From assembly GCA_963969595.1 (NCBI GenBank), contig OZ018410.1:27904913-27968912 (forward strand): a stretch of 64,000 nucleotides of DNA, read 5' to 3'. The notes under the pieces were generated by a model. It was not told the origin of the DNA, made no database searches, and saw only the letters and a program-made list of their open reading frames with translations. Source of the DNA: Neckera pumila (lineage: Eukaryota > Streptophyta > Bryopsida > Hypnales > Neckeraceae). Shown here piece by piece: positions 47,586 through 59,275 of this stretch; position 1 is the first letter of the stretch; each line of letters opens with the position of its first letter. Position numbers and translations under genes: made by a program.

Positions 47586-48496
47586 CCCCTAAAGGCCCAA
47601 GGCCTTTTTTCTGCCAAAAAACACCCAAAACTGCCATTTTTTTAGCAAAGAGTGAAAAAAAATAAAAAATGTTTTCTTTGCACATTTAACCATAGGATCT
47701 TACACCTAACTAGTATAAGAATGTGTGGAAAAAGTTTCAGAATTTTTGACTGCATAGATTGCAAGATGTCTACGTTTAAAGTGAAAAAAATAAAATTTTC
47801 ATTGTGGGACTGGATTTTTTGACTTTGAACATTTTTAACTTAAAATTTTTACACTACAGAGTTTTGAGCTTTAAATGTTTATAGTGGAGAATTGAGTTGA
47901 CAATCTACCCAAAAAAAAAAATTCAAAAAAACTTAATTTTCATTATTGAAAAAATTGTTAAGTAGAAGTAGGTACAAGATAGAAGGAAAATCTAAAATAT
48001 TCATATATTTTAGATGGAATTAAAATGCACTAATTCCAATGGTCAGATTGTTTCAGCAAGTAAACTTAACCATGCAAAAAAATAAATTGAAAAATTTGAA
48101 AAATTGCATTCAGAAATGAATCCTACAAGTATTTTTTTCAAAAAGATGTTCTAACTACCCGAAAAACAAGAATGTCCATAACTTTCTCATAAAAAATCCA
48201 AATGAAATGAATCAAATCTTTTTAGATAGACAAAAATATAATCTATGAGAAAAAAAATACTTAAAAAAAAAAAAAAAAAGTGAAATTTTTTTTGCTGCCC
48301 GCCGTCCCCTGTTTTGAGCTTATTTGGTCATAACTTTTGTTCCCGGGCACCGATTGTGAAAAAATTATATTCCCATGAAGCTAATCAATTTTTCTACCTC
48401 CCAAAAAAGTTTCAAAAAAATAGGAGAAAATTTCAGCCCGTAGGTACTTGCCCGAAAACGCATTTGTCCCTTGAAGGGACAACGGGCTTTTAGGGG
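47586..48496 (+). mobile_element. TTAA-type (piggyBac-like) non-autonomous element, 911 bp, intact ends
   Basis: It starts CCCCTAAAGG and ends CTTTTAGGGG with perfect TTAA at 47582-47585 and 48497-48500. It is nearly colinear with 28983-29901. The three-beat motif is present in variant form (CTACCC 48155, CTGCCC 48295, TTGCCC about 48448). Similarity to its sister copy is high, suggesting fairly recent movement. Confidence 0.87.
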
Positions 48497-48812
48497 TTAA
48501 AATACCCTATTCTTAAAAATAATTTAAAAATGCCATTTATTATAGCACCTAGGTATCATATGATTTCTTCCCTTACAATTTTTTATCCTTTTCTTCTTTC
48601 TTCTTTTGTCCTTTGTCTTTCAAACCATTTTTTTATGGTTACTGAAAACTAATGTATAGTATGTTTGGACAAATGTACAATGGCGAACCAAATGCACTTA
48701 CATATTGTAAACAATGCACTTTAGTCCTAGAGAGTTGTTGATGTGGAGCTAGTTCTACTATCCATTGGCGCTTTGTAGTTTGCATTAGAACTATGCTAGA
48801 TGCATAGCATTA

Positions 48813-49110
48813 GAGAAAATTTCAGGCCTCTAGAGGGCTGCTTCGCAGCCCTTGAAAGTACCCTAAAACTTTGTTTTTTGGAGCTGAAAAAATCAATTTT
48901 CCCCTATTTCCGTGCAACTGCCAAACTATAGTGACAGTGGTGCAGGAACCCAGTTCTACGAGTAAAAAATTAATTAAAAAAGAAATTTTAAATTTTAAAA
49001 ATATGACTGCTTTGGTGAGCACCAGAGAAACTTTTTCAGATTGGCAGGCCAAGCTTGAAATAGCTTGGCATGTCAATCTGGAGCAACCCTTGGAGGGCTA
49101 ATTTTTTCTC
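48813..49110. mobile_element. MITE of the 'CAGCCCTCC' family, ~298 bp
   Basis: The ends are GAGAAAATTTCAGGCC and its imperfect inverse GGCTAATTTTTTCTC. Arms of about 30 bp include 'agggctgc'/'gggttgc'. No target duplication was found. It lies directly beside the inverted repeat at 49134-49500. Confidence 0.6.
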
Positions 49111-49133
49111 ATGGACACTTAAAGTGATATTAG

Positions 49134-49500
49134 AGTTATTTGTGAAGATCTTTGAAGTCACCTAAAATTCATAAATATTGCTTTAAGATATTCTTATTTA
49201 TTCATTCAAAATAGTTAAAAAGGTATAAAAGAGTTAGGTGGTCTAATACATTAAATATTAGGTGTGTAAGAGCTTGATGGTCTTCAAACTTGAAGGGGTG
49301 CGAAGTTTTTTAGTTCCTATAAAAAATTTCACCCACATTTGAAGACCACCAAGCTCTTACACACCTAATAATGATAGACTACCAAGCTCTTTCATACTTT
49401 TTTATTATTTTGAGTGAATAAATAAGAGTATATTAAAGCAAAATTCATGATAGATTTTTCAAATTCTTAGTGACTTCAGAGGACTTTATAAACAATTCTT
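49134..49500. repeat. Large inverted repeat (~165-bp arms)
   Basis: The left arm (about 49134-49297) pairs with the right arm (about 49320-49500). 'taggtgtgtaagagcttg' is matched by 'caagctcttacacaccta', and 'ttcttatttattcattcaaaa' by a near-complement at about 49411-49435. The loop is some 25-30 bp. It is probably a foldback MITE; no target duplication was resolved. Confidence 0.7.
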
Positions 49501-49831
49501 GAGGCAATCTGAGCCCTTCATCTAAGGTTCATGGATAGTTTGAGATAATTAATGTGTCATTTTTCGTCCATCTCTTTTTTAAGGACATTAAATATCCATT
49601 CTACAAAATTATTTTTTGCCACATATTATTGCCCCCTTATATTTTTTTCTATGTAAATTCTAATACATGGTATTAACCATAATCCTATATTAGTTATTAT
49701 TCCCTACATTTAATTCTATACACTCTATATTATATATAATGTTTTTTAAAATTTTAGATACAATAAATATATTATATCCTATCTTAGATCTCACATGGTT
49801 TCTAATATGCGCACGAAGTAACTTCCCTGAG

Positions 49832-50765
49832 CCCCTAAAGGTCAGAGACTATGTTTTTTCAAAACGGCTCCAAAATTTCAATTTCTAATACAAGTACCAA
49901 AATTTAGAAAAAAACAACATTTTTGGACAAATATAACTGTAGGATCTTGTAGTACACTAGTTTGAAAAGTTGTGGTAAAATTTTTAAGAAATTTCTACCT
50001 TGTGGATTGCAAGATAACAACGTTTGAATTGAAAAAAATCTTTTTTTTGCCCCTTCGAAAATCCGGGTAGCTGCACTACATTTGTATGAAAAAAAGTCCA
50101 AAATGGTGGTTACTCTTTGGACTCATTCTTCACGACAAGTTGGCTACATGCTTAAAAACTTTCAAATCATTTAGAATTGCACAATATATAGGAATTAAAT
50201 AGTAAGTAGAAAGAAATAGAGAATGATCTAAATACAAATTGTTAAGAATTTAGATATGGATTTGAAAAATGTCAATCCTAATAGTTGTAATGTTTTTGTA
50301 GACAATCTACACCTAATGCTTTTTTTTTTCTTTCAAAAATATTGAAAATTGAGTTAAATAAAGGACTTCAAAGTTTATCATAAAGTAGAGATTCTATAAC
50401 TACCCTCCAACTAAGAATCCTCATAACTTTCTTCTCATTAATCAAAATGAAATGATTAAAAGCTTCCCGCAAATATATATATATCTAAAGAACCAGTTTC
50501 AAATTTTTGTTTTTTTTAAAAGAGATTTTAAAAGAATTTTTTTGAGCTGCCCGGGCTACCCGCCGACCAATGAAAATTATATATCATGCAATAACTTTTT
50601 AACCATGTTGTCAAAAGTTATGAAAATTGTTGGGCCTTAAAGCTACTCCTTGGGCGCATCTTGTTTGAAAATTTCAAAGAAAAAAATAAAATCTTTATTT
50701 GTAGTGACTAGTGAGCTATCCAAAATTTCTATGTTGTCAAAAAATGGTGTTTGGTCCTTTAGGAA
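49832..50765 (+). mobile_element. TTAA-type (piggyBac-like) non-autonomous element, 934 bp
   Basis: It starts CCCCTAAAGG and ends CCTTTAGGAA followed by TTAA (50766-50769). The left flank is CTGAG, so that side has decayed. It forms a subfamily with 62810-63742, sharing 'gcatcttgt.tgaaaatttcaaag' and 'aaaaaatggtgtttggtcc'. Confidence 0.78.
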
Positions 50766-50769
50766 TTAA

Positions 50770-52557
50770 TCTTACGTACATAAGAGACAACTAAATTCCT
50801 CTCATTGCTACCCCCAATTGCCTAATTTTTCCACATCTTGCCATATGCCAATAGAACTACCGCATAACCTCTCTTGTTCCTTCTATTGCTACATTAATGA
50901 CAATGACATTGGAAAGAAGGAGAGTGGTTTAGAGTCACAGCTCCATCATTTCCACACAATTAAGATAGCTAGAGATCTTTAAGATTTGACAACCTTCATC
51001 TAGTTTAGAAAAGGTTTATGCCTAATAAATGACTTGGGATTACTAATAGACTTCATTCAATTATCTAAAGAAAGAGATTAATTCCAATCATGTTTTATAA
51101 GTGGTATAAAGCGTTTACAAAAGTGGCTAAATTTTGCTCCATTGCTACTTAAAATTTTCAAGAGCTAAAAGTATATTGGAAAAAATCCTTGAAAAATTTA
51201 GATTTTAGTCAAGACTGCAACAAACAATAGAATTTGGTAGCCAATGTGTAACTTCCTCTACATTGGAATTAGCATCTATTTTGTTAGTTTTGTATTATTG
51301 TACTCTTAATAATCCTTTAAAACTTGCAAAATCCTATCTTTTCTATTTTTTAAGACTACTCACTCTCAAGGTAGCCAAAATTGATGCCCATTTGTCTCGA
51401 AGGTAGCATATTGCACAAAATCCTAATAACTTAGGTAACATGTTGCACTAAACTCCATAAAGCAATTCTAGGATCACTGGTGGTATACATTAAGAGTTTG
51501 TTCCTTTAAAGGTCTCATGAGCAACTAAGAGAAGATTTTACAGAAGATGATTTCTAAGGCCTCTAGAAGACCGCTTCCCATCCCTATTCTCCTCACAAAT
51601 TCCAGAAGCTCTCATTTATTGGATCTTGGTGGAAACCTCATGAATGCTTCTCGAGAACGTTGACAAATGAGTTATGTCTGTTTCTAGAAGGCTTGTCATT
51701 TTCTTGCCTGTATAGAGTTACATCTTGACTTGTGTTTGGCTTGACAATTTGAAGATCCAGAAACACTAATATTTATCTGCAATTTTTTGTGCCCTAGTGA
51801 CATAAAGATATTTAGTTCGTCTGTTTCATCACCTATTGAGAACACAACATCTACAAATCTGCATTTGTATCACATTGATAGAACAATTGTAGGTAATTTG
51901 ATAGCCCTTGAAAGTAGATACAGTGGGAAACACCGTCACAAACCACTCCTTTAATTAGCTCTGTCTTCGAAAATTGTACAAGAATATAACTGACAATATA
52001 TAGCATATAAATGACTAGCATTGATCACTCACTCAGGTTCCAGGTAGTTAGATTATGCCAAGTTTTCAACTCAAAAGCATGCAATTGAAAATAGCTTTTA
52101 CAATATCAAAGAGAAAATGTTTAATACGCAAATGAAATTTAAGTTTGATCACACAAGATCATGTTACTCTGCACTTCAAGCACTCTTCGATCCTTCCAAG
52201 TTTCTCAATTTGCCTTCAGCAAATCTCTCTACACCTCTTGTACCTTCCTACGTCAACAAGAAATACACACAATGCACAGCAATAAGACAGTTAACAACGA
52301 AACTAAATATAAAAACGTAAAAAGGGAACAGCAGAAGGAAGCGTTGACCAAGAACTCCAAAGTCCAGAATCGTTTTCATACAACTTTGACCACTTATAAT
52401 CACTTCTGCATTTCTGTAATTTCTAGTGTAGCAGAAGCTTATTGTAACCTCTGCAAGCTTGAGGCTTCTCAAAACGTAAGATCTTTATAAGAAAAAAAAT
52501 AACAATTACTAATATGCAGTGAAGATACAAAATCCGTACTTCCCTGGAGATATCATC
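50770..52557. other. Intergenic DNA and 3' flank of the receptor-kinase locus
   Basis: No gene recognised. The last ~200 bases are likely the receptor kinase's 3' untranslated region. Small frames at 52117-52490 are unsupported. Confidence 0.45.
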
Positions 52558-55231
52558 TCAAACTGAAGATGATGTCGTTGACAGTTTAATCCTGGATTCT
52601 TCACTTGTACAATCACCCTCGTCATCTCCGAACTCCAAAGTGTCGAAGTATTCCGGCCGTGGAACTGGCAGCTCGATTGCCATACGTCCTTGGAGCATCT
52701 GCACAACCTCGCTCATCGACGGCCGCTGCTGCGGCTTTTCAGCAATGCACCAAAACGCAACTCGCAAAGCTCTCCGCACTTCTTCCGAATCCACCCCCGC
52801 TGTCACTGCCGGATCCAACACGTCCATGAACGCTTCCGTCTCCAGTTTGGGAAATGCCCACATTGGGAAGAACAACGTGTCCATGTGGGTGTCCACGAAT
52901 TTGAAGTTGGGCGATGCTCGCAAGACGTTTCGTCGTCCGCTGATAATCTCCAGCAACACCATCCCATAGCTGAAGACGTCGACCTTGTTGGAGATGCTGA
53001 CGTGATCCAACAACCAGTACTCCGGGGCCAGGTACCCAAGCGTGCCTCGGCTGTTCGTGGTTTTGCTACGTGTTTGCGTCCTCTGGTCACGGCTTCGAAT
53101 GCGGGAGAGTCCAAAGTCAGCCACTTTCACACAATACGAAGAATCCAGCAGAATGTTTTCAGGCTTGACGTCACAGTGAATGACCCACTTTTGGCAATCC
53201 TCATGGAGGTACGCCAACCCTCGAGCCGTTTGGACGGCTATGTCGAACCGGGAATTCCATTCCAAGGTCGGAACTCTGGAGTTTTTTTCATCTTGGAAGA
53301 GAACTCTGTCAAGGGAGCCTCTGGAAACGTACTCGTAGACCAGGACCCTGTGTTCGGCATCGATGCAGTAGCCGAGGAGAGAGACGAGATGGACATGGTG
53401 GATGAGGCCAAGCGATTCGACCTCGTTCAGAGACTCTTTCTCCACGTGATTGGAGAGCCGCTTGTTCAGCCGTTTCACAGCCACCGTGACATTGGTAAGA
53501 TCTCGTCCAATCTGGCCCTTGAATACCGTTCCGTACCCTCCTTCTCCAATTTGGATGGCAAAGTTGGCGGTCATGAGTTGAATCTCCCGGTACGAGAATC
53601 GGATCATGGTGCCTTCGGCAGCCAACCATTTGTCCTTTAACCGCTTCTGTCGAGACTCCTTTATCTTCCGAGCAACAAACAGGCTAGCAACGGAGCAGCA
53701 GAGCACGGCGAGAGCAATGACAGCAGCACCGAGAGTGGCCACCACAATTTTGTGTCTGCTGGTGACGTCAGAATGGGGAGCTGAAGCAGGAGACTGGAGA
53801 GAGCGTGCCCCAACTCGAAGGTAGGTCCGCGTGTTGGCCTGAGACCTTCCCAAGAGAAGGACGTCTTTCTTGTTCCAGCAATCATTAAGTACAACAGTAC
53901 TCCCATCGTCCGGGATATTAGGTCTAGTTATGACAGCTTCACATGCGCAAGAAGCCAGACACAGCTCCTTGCACTCGGCAAGAGTGACGTTTTTGAGCCA
54001 CCGTAAGTCATTATTGGGCCAGTCGGCATTGGATTCAATACTGAATGTATCGGTGGGTGCATCGGAGTTGCAATTTGCTCGTGGTTCTTGCCGTCGACAT
54101 CCCAACCTACGGTCGTAAGTGTTCACAGATTCAAAACTCGGGGGACAGTGGCAGATCCCGTCATCACAAACTGAGTAGGGGCCGCAATGTCCAATAACTG
54201 AGCAAAGGTTGTCAATAAGCGTCCACTCGACCACCCAGCTTGTGTTGCCCTCTGCCCAGCTGTACATACGAAGATTGCCATCGTAGTCCAGTGTCAATCG
54301 AAGCAGGCGATCTTGCTTTGGGAATGCTGCAGCGGATCCTAAAGAGACGTTTGATCCTGAGACGTTTGTCCCTACAAAATCACCCGCAGGCGTTAGCGCT
54401 GCACTAGTAAATCCTTCCGAGGAGGTCCAGTAGTCAAAAGTCAGATCCGCCCAAGGGTAAGGGATTGTCCAGGATGCGGTGATCAAAGATGACTTATATG
54501 CCAGCGTGTAGTTTCCAGAGCTCCAGTCGGTGACGTTTTCCCATGCGGTAATGGTAGTGCCATCTCTGAAAACCTGTTTCGGCAAGAGCGTGTCGGTGAC
54601 GCTATCGAAGCTCTACCACACCACCACGTTGCTTGCGTTGCGCAACACCAGGTTGCCCGTGTCCAAAATGGTGGCATTGACCACATTCTTCTGCATGCGC
54701 AGAATTTCATGAGTATAACTAATCACTACTGAATTAAGGAGAAACTCAGTGTTCTAGTCACGAAAGCAAAGAAAGAGGACAAAGAGGAACGTGAAGCGTG
54801 CTTACGCCTCCAGTGCTGGAATTCCAGACGAGTTTTGCTACTTCGCCACTGTTGTCGTGAACCTGAAGGTCTCCATCATCAGTCAAAGTAAAGCTGGCTT
54901 TGGGGCTGCTCAAGACTGGGAGTCTGTTGGGAACCCAGATGACTTTGTTGTCCGGAGCTTTGGCATAGAAGATGGCAAGCATGTACGCCGGAGCCATGGC
55001 CGAAGGATCCAGCGAGGTGATAGCCACTTTGAATACCCCGCCTGCAGATTCCAAGAACATTGACCCGGGTCTGGTGGAACCGTTGGCCATACTGTTTTGC
55101 TGACAGGTGACCAGCTGAATGAGGCATATCATCAAGTGGAGACACGCAAGAAGATTTGCCTGGTAGCATTTCCTTGTCCTTAACAACTCACATGCTCCCG
55201 TTATGCTTTGAGTATGCATTTTGCTCAGCAT
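52558..55231 (-). pseudogene. G-type lectin S-receptor-like Ser/Thr kinase, broken by an in-frame TAG
   Basis: Two exons, 54806-55231 and 52558-54690 (intron GTAAGC...CATGCAG), read in one frame for 852 codons with one stop, TAG at 54613-54615 (codon 168). The stop replaces the Gln of the family's WQSFD motif (VVVW-stop-SFD); a single C-to-T change explains it. Order along the chain: hydrophobic signal at about 26-45, B-type lectin domain, EGF-like cysteines at about 305-340, PAN-like domain at about 349-434, membrane segment at about 457-482, kinase domain from about 515. Kinase landmarks are intact: GEGGYGTV (524-531), VAVK (K548), HCDVKPEN (D649; Cys before Asp, so non-RD), DFG (667) and APE (697-699). 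The kinase end is full length. I chose the ATG at 55229-55231; one at 55219 is also possible. No ATG follows the stop for about 100 codons, so internal restart would lose the lectin part. It may be a young pseudogene, a polymorphic null allele or a sequencing error. Confidence 0.85.
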
Positions 55232-56165
55232 ATTGCACAAGTAGGCACCTGAGAGGGTGGTGCAAGCTGAATGATCAGTGGAGTTGTCTCCAAATCAATC
55301 GCCCATAAGTCCAGGAATTACTTAGGCCCCTACATTAGAATCGATCGCCTCAGTCTGCGCTCGTAGAAGAAGCCTCACATAGACACTACTTCGATATCTC
55401 TAGAAGCTGCATTAATTGTCCTGCCACATCTCTCAAGAGTCGTGGGCGTGTCACACCATATAGACACCAGCATGTGCCGTCAATGGTATTCGAGCTTTCA
55501 AAGAAAATGAGAGCGTTTTCTCCAACCTGAGCAAGCATATGTATGCGAAGTCGTTTTGCCACGACCATGGATGCAAACTGTAATTCGAAACAAATAAATG
55601 TCAAAAGTAGCGCAGATAAAGTTCCGCTGAGAATTGTTTGAATTACCAGGTGGAACTGCAGGATCAAAGTCACGAGTCAATCTAAATTACAGTTCTGCGT
55701 TCCTACCTGGAACCCGAGTTAACCTGCATCACTAGACCTTGATTAACAAGCTAGCTAGCACAACACAAGCTCTTCAGCTCTTCAGCTCTTCATGTTGCGC
55801 ATCAAAATAGTTGCCTCGCCCTATGAAGAAAATTAAAATTTGTGCATGGTGAAGTTCTGTGACTACATAGGTAGAGCGAGCGATATTGTACATACCATGC
55901 TGGAGCTGAACCGGAACGATTCCGACGCTGCTGAGGCAGCGGAACGCAAGCAACAAAGCGAAGGTTCGGGAGAAAGACAGCCAACAAGAGCTGAAGAGCT
56001 GAAGAACTGAAGAACTAACCCTAGCCCTGAAACTACATCAGCGCTCTCCAGTTTCTGATGCAGGGGTCTCCTGGTGCAAATCAACGACCCCCAAAATTTA
56101 ATAGCCGTCATATTTTTGAGGGGGAGGAGGGTATTGATTGACCTTTGTATCCAATTGCAATAAAC
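55232..56165. other. 5' flank of the receptor-kinase locus
   Basis: No recognisable gene. 'agctcttcagctcttcagctcttc' near 55770-55790 is mirrored by 'gagctgaagagctgaagaactg' near 55988-56009, giving a ~220-bp-spaced inverted repeat. Frames at 55386-55673 and 55863-56243 show no domain. Confidence 0.4.
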
Positions 56166-56171
56166 TCTACT

Positions 56172-56296
56172 AAGGTAGAAATACCATAATTCCATAAACC
56201 GTGCTAGTACCATAAACGGTTTCAATGTACCTGCACTTGTCATTTACGCCTTCAAACTGTTCATGGTACTAGCACGGTTTATGGTATTCCTACCGT
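56172..56296. repeat. Inverted repeat with ~45-bp arms and short loop
   Basis: 'ccataaaccgtgctagtacc' (from 56192) is matched by 'ggtactagcacggtttatgg' (to 56284). Pairing extends outward through 'ggtagaaatacc'/'ggtattcctacc'. The loop is about 30-35 nt. It could be a foldback MITE or a hairpin RNA source; no target duplication is evident. Confidence 0.65.
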
Positions 56297-56300
56297 ACTT

Positions 56301-57007
56301 CTCCCGAAATGGTAGTTTACATGACGTTACTGACAACATGAATAATTTTACAGACAACCTGAATAACGTTCTATACAACCTGACCTCGCTTGAGCACTGT
56401 GTCTGGATGGCCACTGTTGTTACCTGGTTCAAACAAACACTATGAAGACCGTACCAGAAGCACCCAGTTTCTGAACACCCAAAGTCTGCTCAATCGGGAG
56501 GGGTTAAACACGCTTGTAGCCCAGCTTGCTTGAGGTGAGTGACTCTTAACCCGTTTAGAATGTTCTGAGAATGGCATAGAAGTGTCATTCCAATGTATTC
56601 TACGGGACATTGTTGTACAATCAGCATTTGGTAACTCTAGAACACGTCTTCTAGAGTTGGGATTTTTACACAACGAGCGCCTGCGAGTGTGCTACACACT
56701 TCCGCAATCAAAAGCGCTCCTGCAGGAAATTTGTTGGTGAAGATGGGTGATGGCCCAAAGTATACAAAGTTTGTACTGCACCAAGCTGGAGAACAAGGAA
56801 GAGAAAACGTTGCACACGTCTGACGTCATTCGCATCTGTACCAGTTGCCAGTCAAGCATTGGCAACCAAGCAATACGCCTGCCTGCTGCACCATTAACGC
56901 ACTTTGCCCTTGAGAGATTAATCGATTCCTTTCTCCAGATTCTTGGATTCTCGGTCTTTCAGCTTTAGAAATTTAAAATTGCTCTCATCCTCTGGCTCTA
57001 GATGAAA
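56301..57007. other. Intergenic DNA between the receptor-kinase and ABC1K loci
   Basis: No gene recognised. I looked here for the kinase-core exons that should precede the ABC1K exons at 57273 and found none. Confidence 0.45.
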
Positions 57008-57195
57008 TAACGGATATTTCGTTAGAATGGCAATATTCCACAAACTTGGCAGTTGTAGGTTTAGGCCATGTGGTCTGAAATGTAAACCAGTCCTTTAGTT
57101 TAGACCATGTGGTCTGAAATCTATACCAGCCCTAGAAAATAGATGAAAAAATGGCAAAAGAATATCGCCATTTCAGATTAACGAAATATCCGTTA
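57008..57195. mobile_element. TA-flanked MITE, 188 bp
   Basis: Inverted ends TAACGGATATTTCGTTA and TAACGAAATATCCGTTA, with pairing continuing through 'atggc.atattc'. If the outer TA is the target duplication, this is Tc1/mariner (Stowaway-like). The interior holds two direct copies of 'ccatgtggtctgaaat'. It ends 77 bp upstream of the ABC1K exon. Confidence 0.7.
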
Positions 57196-57272
57196 AATAT
57201 AATCTTAGCATTTGATCCTGCGATAAAATTGTCACAGCAACTCAACGAGAGCGAACATTGCCTTCCTTGCAG

Positions 57273-58564
57273 GTGACTGAAGATCAGAGATATACATTGA
57301 TCGAATACATATCCCACTTGGTGAACTCCGATTATGCTCGTGTTGCTGATGATCTAGTGAGGCTCGGGTTTGTTCCTGAAGACAAAGCCGACCCTGAGAA
57401 AACTGCAGCCATCGTTCCCGAACTTACTCGCGTTATGAGCCAGCTTATACAAGGTGGTGGTGTCCGCAAGATTAACGTCCAGCAGGTACTAGTCTAAGTC
57501 CAGTCGGTTATGAGACGTGATCTCAAAGGTAGAAATTTATCGGATTTCCAGACCGCTTTTTGGCTCACTGTCCAATTGATAACCAAAAGTACGAATCATG
57601 TTTTTTAGTATGTTTTGTTCGAAGTAAAATTTGAGTTGTTTGTTCTTGTGCAGATGACTGAAGACCTTACAAAGATATCTAAGGATTACATTTTCGTGAT
57701 ACCACCTTACTTTTTACTCATTCTCCGCGCTTTTTCAGTTCTGGAGGGAATTGGATTAGATATAGATCCTGATTACAGTATCGTTAATGCTTGTTATCCA
57801 TATCTCTCCAAACGGCTGCTCACTGATGACAGGTGAGTAAATGATGCTTGTCATGCCGTTTTTTCCTTTCAATTTTTTACGACTTGCATCAGCAGGTGTA
57901 ATCAACACTTGCCAATTTGACTCTTGACAATCTTGATGTTCTATCTTATATTTACGTTAGTCAACTATTAAAGACGATGATGGATATCTGTTAAGGAGGA
58001 TGAGGAATAACTACTCAGATCCTACAGTCGGTTTATTGCACGCAAAGCTAAAGTCCGAGTATATTCTGATGAACTCTTCTATTGTGTTTTCTATGCTATG
58101 TGCCACTTTTCTTGTGCATTGAGAAATTTCTCGTAGTCTTTCTGCCTTTCTATGTGCACAAATTCCTTATATACTAAATTATTGAAATTTCTGAACCAGC
58201 GAAGGATTAGAGACGGGATTAGAGACCACTGCCCAAACCTGAACCTGGCCATAAATTTGTATCAATATTACGTAGGATTTTGAGGGGAGATTTCTGTGCT
58301 ACTAAGCATTGATTGTTATTCAATGGGTTCCAATTGCTTGTCCAGGTTGTTCGTGCTCCCGTTCGTGCTGTGGATGCACTATCTAGAGAAGCGTTGGCCA
58401 ATCTGTGGCAGTTTTTCTCACGACGCTTAACCTTACCAGCAACAATGACCATCCCAGGGTCATGGCCACTCCCGATATTTGTGCTTGGTGGAAGACTTGG
58501 TGGAAGGGGGGTCTTCGAAGATGCATTCGAAAATGAGGAGGAAACATCTTGTAGATGTGTATGA
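57273..58564 (+). pseudogene. ABC1K (UbiB-like) kinase fragment, C-terminal exons only
   Basis: Two exons are clear: 57273-57485 (71 codons) and 57654-57832 (59 codons plus 2 nt). Both have good splice sites (CTTGCAG and GTGCAG acceptors; GTACTA and GTGAGT donors). They encode the post-kinase part of a plastid ABC1K protein: LIEYISHLVNSDYARVADDL and QGGGVRKINVQQ, then KDYIFVIPPYF, AFSVLEGIGLDIDPDYSIV and YPYLSKRLLTDD. A possible last exon is at 58346-58564 (starts VVRAPVRAVDALSREAL, ends in TGA). Exon 2 ends in phase 2 while this exon needs phase 0, so at least one exon between them is missing or not recognised. No exon with the ABC1 kinase core (the lysine, DFG-like motif) was found between 55.3 and 57.2 kb, and a MITE abuts exon 1. 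I infer a truncated or transposed gene remnant; far-distant upstream exons cannot be excluded. The coding text itself has no frameshift. Confidence 0.75.
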
Positions 58565-59275
58565 AAGTAGGAGTTTTCATACTTCTTGAACTGCTTCGCT
58601 GTGTTTTGAATACGGTTATCTACTATATAAATACCTCAATGACATTTGCAAACCTCTTCAAAATTGCACTATAATAAAAGTTCAAAAGCACCAGCAGACA
58701 GACAACCAAAAGAGTACAGGACTCGGGTAGTGCAAGTGAAGAGAGACTCTGTCAATCTGTAATTGGATTATTTGGCTCTTGTAGATACAAAACTTACGGA
58801 TCTGAGATCCTGAACTCTACATCTCAACTATCAAAGATTAACATCTCTACATGCAGCATGTGAACATCCTGCATTCACATCAACCAGAGAGAAGAAACAG
58901 AAGCCGTGCTGAAACCTGTCGCTAAGTTTTGATACACTCTGTTTTCACTGTACTGTACTGTCAAGCTCTAAAATGTCCATTCTCGTTTACAATCTACTTT
59001 GAAAAGGGGGTTCCAACACACTAGCCGAACTGAACCATAACTGCACACATCGTATTGACCCTCATCTCTGTCGATCTACTTCGACGAGGAGTTTTGAGTA
59101 CCTAGGTTGCACTGAAGCCTTCGACAGCGCTCATGTGTTGCCCCTCGTTGACATACTCATGCTGCTCAAAAGCAACAATGGCAGCAGATCCATGCTGAGT
59201 GAAGAGGATCAATGGCCCCATGGAAGTGAAAATTTGTGAAAGAAACGCTACCATTTGTACAACAGTGTAGACAAG
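58565..59275. other. 3' flanks between the ABC1K fragment and the DUF688 gene
   Basis: No further gene. The part next to 59275 is presumably the 3' untranslated region of the minus-strand DUF688 gene. Confidence 0.4.

Noticed and set aside
52690..53640. 316-codon plus-strand open frame
   Set aside because: Antisense to the receptor-kinase domain; the minus strand shows all kinase motifs.
54583..54585. Start of a separate 675-codon kinase protein after the stop
   Set aside because: The first codon there is TTG, not ATG, and the frame begins in mid-lectin domain; it is the rest of the broken gene.
54613..54615. Rescue of the TAG by U-to-C RNA editing
   Set aside because: Such editing is known in organelles of some non-seed plants, not for nuclear transcripts; a plain mutation is simpler.
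57008..57195. Harbinger-type element with TAA target duplication
   Set aside because: The flanking triplets read TAA and TTA on the same strand, so they are not a direct duplication; a TA duplication fits better.
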